Positions 62,246-64,000 of a DNA stretch of 64,000 nucleotides are shown piece by piece. Below the pieces are notes generated by a model that worked only from the letters and a program-made list of their open reading frames with translations, was not told the origin of the DNA and searched no databases. Source of the stretch: Peribacillus frigoritolerans (GTDB taxonomy: Bacteria; Bacillota; Bacilli; Bacillales; Bacillaceae). Position numbers and translations under genes: made by a program. Position 1 is the first letter of the stretch, and every line of letters begins with the position of its first letter. The stretch spans positions 124,001 to 188,000 of the forward strand of contig NZ_SMZY01000004.1 in NCBI RefSeq assembly GCF_004358755.1, written 5' to 3'.

Positions 62246-63560
62246 GACTGTTTAACTCCTCTATACTGTAAAATCTTTGATCATATTTATCATAGATTCC
62301 AACCAGTTCTTCTGCGCCGTCTTTAACAACGTAGATTTCACCGGCGCTTGGTCTCGCGTTAGTTCCATAAATCGTTTCAAACTCAGGGACAATCTTACCA
62401 TTTTCAGCCGCTGTAAATCCATGCCCTGTTTGAGGATAGCTGATATATTCATTAGGCTTTGCTGCATGAGGGCTGTTAAGCTCTTCTGCATATGGTATCT
62501 TTAGCCGTTCGCTTTGTTCTGTTGTAAATCGGATCACAGCGTATTCTTTGTCAGGTGAAAACGGTGTGTTCGGATAGTCCATCCGCAAGGAATTGTACAT
62601 ATCTGCAGACGATGTAATGTCGCTGACATCATCCATCTTCGCTATGCATCCCCCTACGTCTGTAAGTTGACCAGATAAATACAGCTCTAGCTTATCCTGG
62701 TCAATGACCTTCTGCAAAACGGTTGAACCATTGACAGCCGGTACAGCTTCCCGGACTTGATGCATTTTGTCCAATTCCTCAGGCGTTAAATCCTTGTAAT
62801 ATTGGGCTTGAAGGGTTAAGAATTCGTCCTTTAAAAGCCCTGCTTCACCAAGCACCGAATCAATCTCCGCTGCAAACCCTTTCCCCTGCGAAAGCTTTGC
62901 ATAATCAAAACTCGTATCCATCCCGTGAGTCTCGGTCGCAACTTTCGGCTTAGAGGATGTCCCATCTGGAACTTTTGTCAGCTTCGCAGCTTTTCCCAGC
63001 TTATCAATTCCCTTGCCTCCGAGAAGACCAAGTCCAATAGAGACGACACCATATGTAAAGAATTCCGTCCGGCTGTATACATCACCATTTATTACTTTTG
63101 TTTCCCAGGCTTCTGAGAGCGTGTTCCACATGGACTCAAGGGTTTCAAGGGGGTGAATGATGGCATCCCACATAGCTTCATATGTTTCCCATTCTGTAAG
63201 GGATACGAGCCCGTCCCAGGCATCTGTAAGCCCATTTTTAGCACCATCCCACAGACCGGAGAAAAAACCGCCCCAGCCCGAAGAAGCAGACGATTTGGCG
63301 GCCTCATCTGCTTCTCTCATGCCATTTGCGGTGTTTTCAATTAATGTTTTTGCATCTTGCGTCAGTGTATGAAACCGATTAACCAGATGACGGATCTCTT
63401 CCTGAAGATCAAGAGCCCTGTCTACACGTGCAACAGAGGTAAAGCGCAGTCTGGCAGATTCCCAGTTTAACAGATCAAGTGCATCTCCCGTATAAGAACG
63501 GGATTGCTCAATGCGCTGCGCGAAATCTTCAAGTTCTTCCGGTCTAATTTTAATTTCCAT
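62238..63560 (-). CDS. Type VII secretion polymorphic toxin (WXG/LXG-type N-terminus)
   Basis: A 440-residue effector. The N-terminal 80 residues are helical and WXG100-like (IRPEELEDFAQRIEQSRSYT, then the LNWESARLRF turn). A Gly/Trp/Ala-rich middle (about 88-195, GWGGFFSGLWDGAKNGLTDAW) follows, and a separate C-terminal domain (about 275-435) that carries GQLTDVGGCIAKMDDVSD, SLRMDYPNTPF, EYAVIRFTT and GEIYVVKDG. The C-terminus is the probable toxic part; I read possible ADP-ribosyltransferase-like elements but cannot prove them. It sits between a WTG-motif partner gene and a candidate immunity gene. Confidence 0.72.
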   Translation of the reverse strand: MEIKIRPEELEDFAQRIEQSRSYTGDALDLLNWESARLRFTSVARVDRALDLQEEIRHLVNRFHTLTQDAKTLIENTANGMREADEAAKSSASSGWGGFFSGLWDGAKNGLTDAWDGLVSLTEWETYEAMWDAIIHPLETLESMWNTLSEAWETKVINGDVYSRTEFFTYGVVSIGLGLLGGKGIDKLGKAAKLTKVPDGTSSKPKVATETHGMDTSFDYAKLSQGKGFAAEIDSVLGEAGLLKDEFLTLQAQYYKDLTPEELDKMHQVREAVPAVNGSTVLQKVIDQDKLELYLSGQLTDVGGCIAKMDDVSDITSSADMYNSLRMDYPNTPFSPDKEYAVIRFTTEQSERLKIPYAEELNSPHAAKPNEYISYPQTGHGFTAAENGKIVPEFETIYGTNARPSAGEIYVVKDGAEELVGIYDKYDQRFYSIEELNSHD

Positions 63561-63608
63561 ATGCGGTCTACCTCTCCTTTTTCCCTTTAAACCATTTGCA
63601 GCGCTGTA

Positions 63609-63971
63609 TCAGGCGAGGCCAGCAGCAAGTTCCCTAAGCCTTCCGATTTCATTTCTGAGTTCCTGAAAAAGCTCATCCTTCATTTCGTATATATGATGAT
63701 AAGTGACACGAATGTCATCTCTAATACTTTCATAGGCTAATTTTGTCTGGCCGGTCCATTCATCTGCATACTGCTGATGAATGTTATTAAAATGATAAAC
63801 GCCGTCATCAAACGTACCCATTGCATTCTTAATAGCAGCAAGGTATGCTTCGAGTTCATCTGCATCCCGGTTGTATTCGGCCTGCTTTCTCTTTCTCTCC
63901 AAGTCTTCAAAGAAGTCTTCGATCGTATCCAACAAGTTCTTTCCACGTCCTTCTTCCTGATTTAGAAGCAT
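63609..63971 (-). CDS. WXG-like toxin partner (DUF5082/YwqH type)
   Basis: A 120-residue helical protein with the WTG turn (Trp72-Thr-Gly74) between two long helices, similar in size and pattern to YwqH of B. subtilis (DUF5082), a secretion partner of LXG toxins. ATG 63971 is preceded by a weak ribosome site; a TTG after residue 12 is an alternative. Its ATG lies about 30 bases from the window end, so further genes of the module (for example a YukE-like or secretion component) may lie beyond. Confidence 0.68.
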   Translation of the reverse strand: MLLNQEEGRGKNLLDTIEDFFEDLERKRKQAEYNRDADELEAYLAAIKNAMGTFDDGVYHFNNIHQQYADEWTGQTKLAYESIRDDIRVTYHHIYEMKDELFQELRNEIGRLRELAAGLA

Positions 63972-64000
63972 CTTATAGTTATGTTAAAATATGGGGATGA

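Noticed and set aside
1-64000. tRNA, rRNA, CRISPR array, insertion sequence or prophage
   Set aside because: No cloverleaf, rRNA core sequence, regularly spaced repeats, transposase or phage structural gene was seen in the window.

Overview
The window looks like chromosome from a low-GC, Bacillus-like firmicute (family Bacillaceae). The support is gene content and style: a liaIHFSR cell-envelope stress operon, yhjC/yhjB, a yfmR-type ABC-F ATPase, a niaP niacin permease, YfiB/YfiC exporters, a SinR regulator beside an eps-type exopolysaccharide operon, a WXG/LXG-type toxin module, strong AGGAGG ribosome sites and many hairpin-plus-T-run terminators. I saw no rRNA, tRNA, CRISPR array, insertion sequence or prophage. 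Product names come from motif reading and remembered family sequences, not from database searches.

Layout. 1-4.6 kb (+): the end of an oligopeptide ABC transporter (two ATPases), then a YesM/YesN-type two-component system and a sodium-solute-symporter-like permease. 4.6-5.7 kb: decayed genes (an isocitrate lyase/PEP mutase fragment and a broken adaA-like gene). 5.7-10.7 kb (-): a HemAT-like globin chemoreceptor and liaI-liaH-(terminator)-liaF-liaS-liaR. 10.8-13.7 kb (+): yhjC-yhjB, a short-chain dehydrogenase and a 41-residue protein. 13.8-28.5 kb: yfmR, a VOC protein, a flavodoxin-like reductase, a secreted endonuclease I, a nuclease-helicase fusion, ybdD-cstA, a KinB-like kinase, an acetate permease pair and niaP. 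28.6-33.6 kb (-): a branched-chain amino-acid ABC transporter (livJHMGF) with a near-consensus CodY box. 33.6-41.8 kb (-): a PfpI-family protein, a heterodimeric ABC exporter with one degenerate ATP site, an alanine/sodium symporter, a structured intergenic repeat, a glycerophosphodiesterase and a broken glpP. 42.4-43.6 kb (-): a split threonine/serine exporter.

43.8-55.7 kb (-) is one exopolysaccharide operon: epimerase, Wzz/EpsA, an EpsB-like protein with a destroyed P-loop, flippase, polymerase, glycosyltransferases, a formyltransferase-like/beta-propeller protein, the priming sugar transferase, an acyltransferase and, last, sinR. Three exact SinR boxes lie in front of the first gene, so the operon appears to carry its own repressor. 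Upstream of it on the same strand lie two paralogous beta-helix proteins, one membrane-anchored and one without an export signal, and a 904-residue TPR plus dynamin-like GTPase.

60.9-64 kb (-) is a type VII secretion toxin module: a WTG-motif partner, a WXG/LXG-type toxin with an unassigned C-terminal domain, a candidate immunity protein, an SseB-like protein and a second, frameshifted copy of the immunity gene. The best leads are the SinR-closed exopolysaccharide operon with its pseudokinase, the beta-helix pair, the TPR-GTPase and the toxin/duplicated-immunity module.
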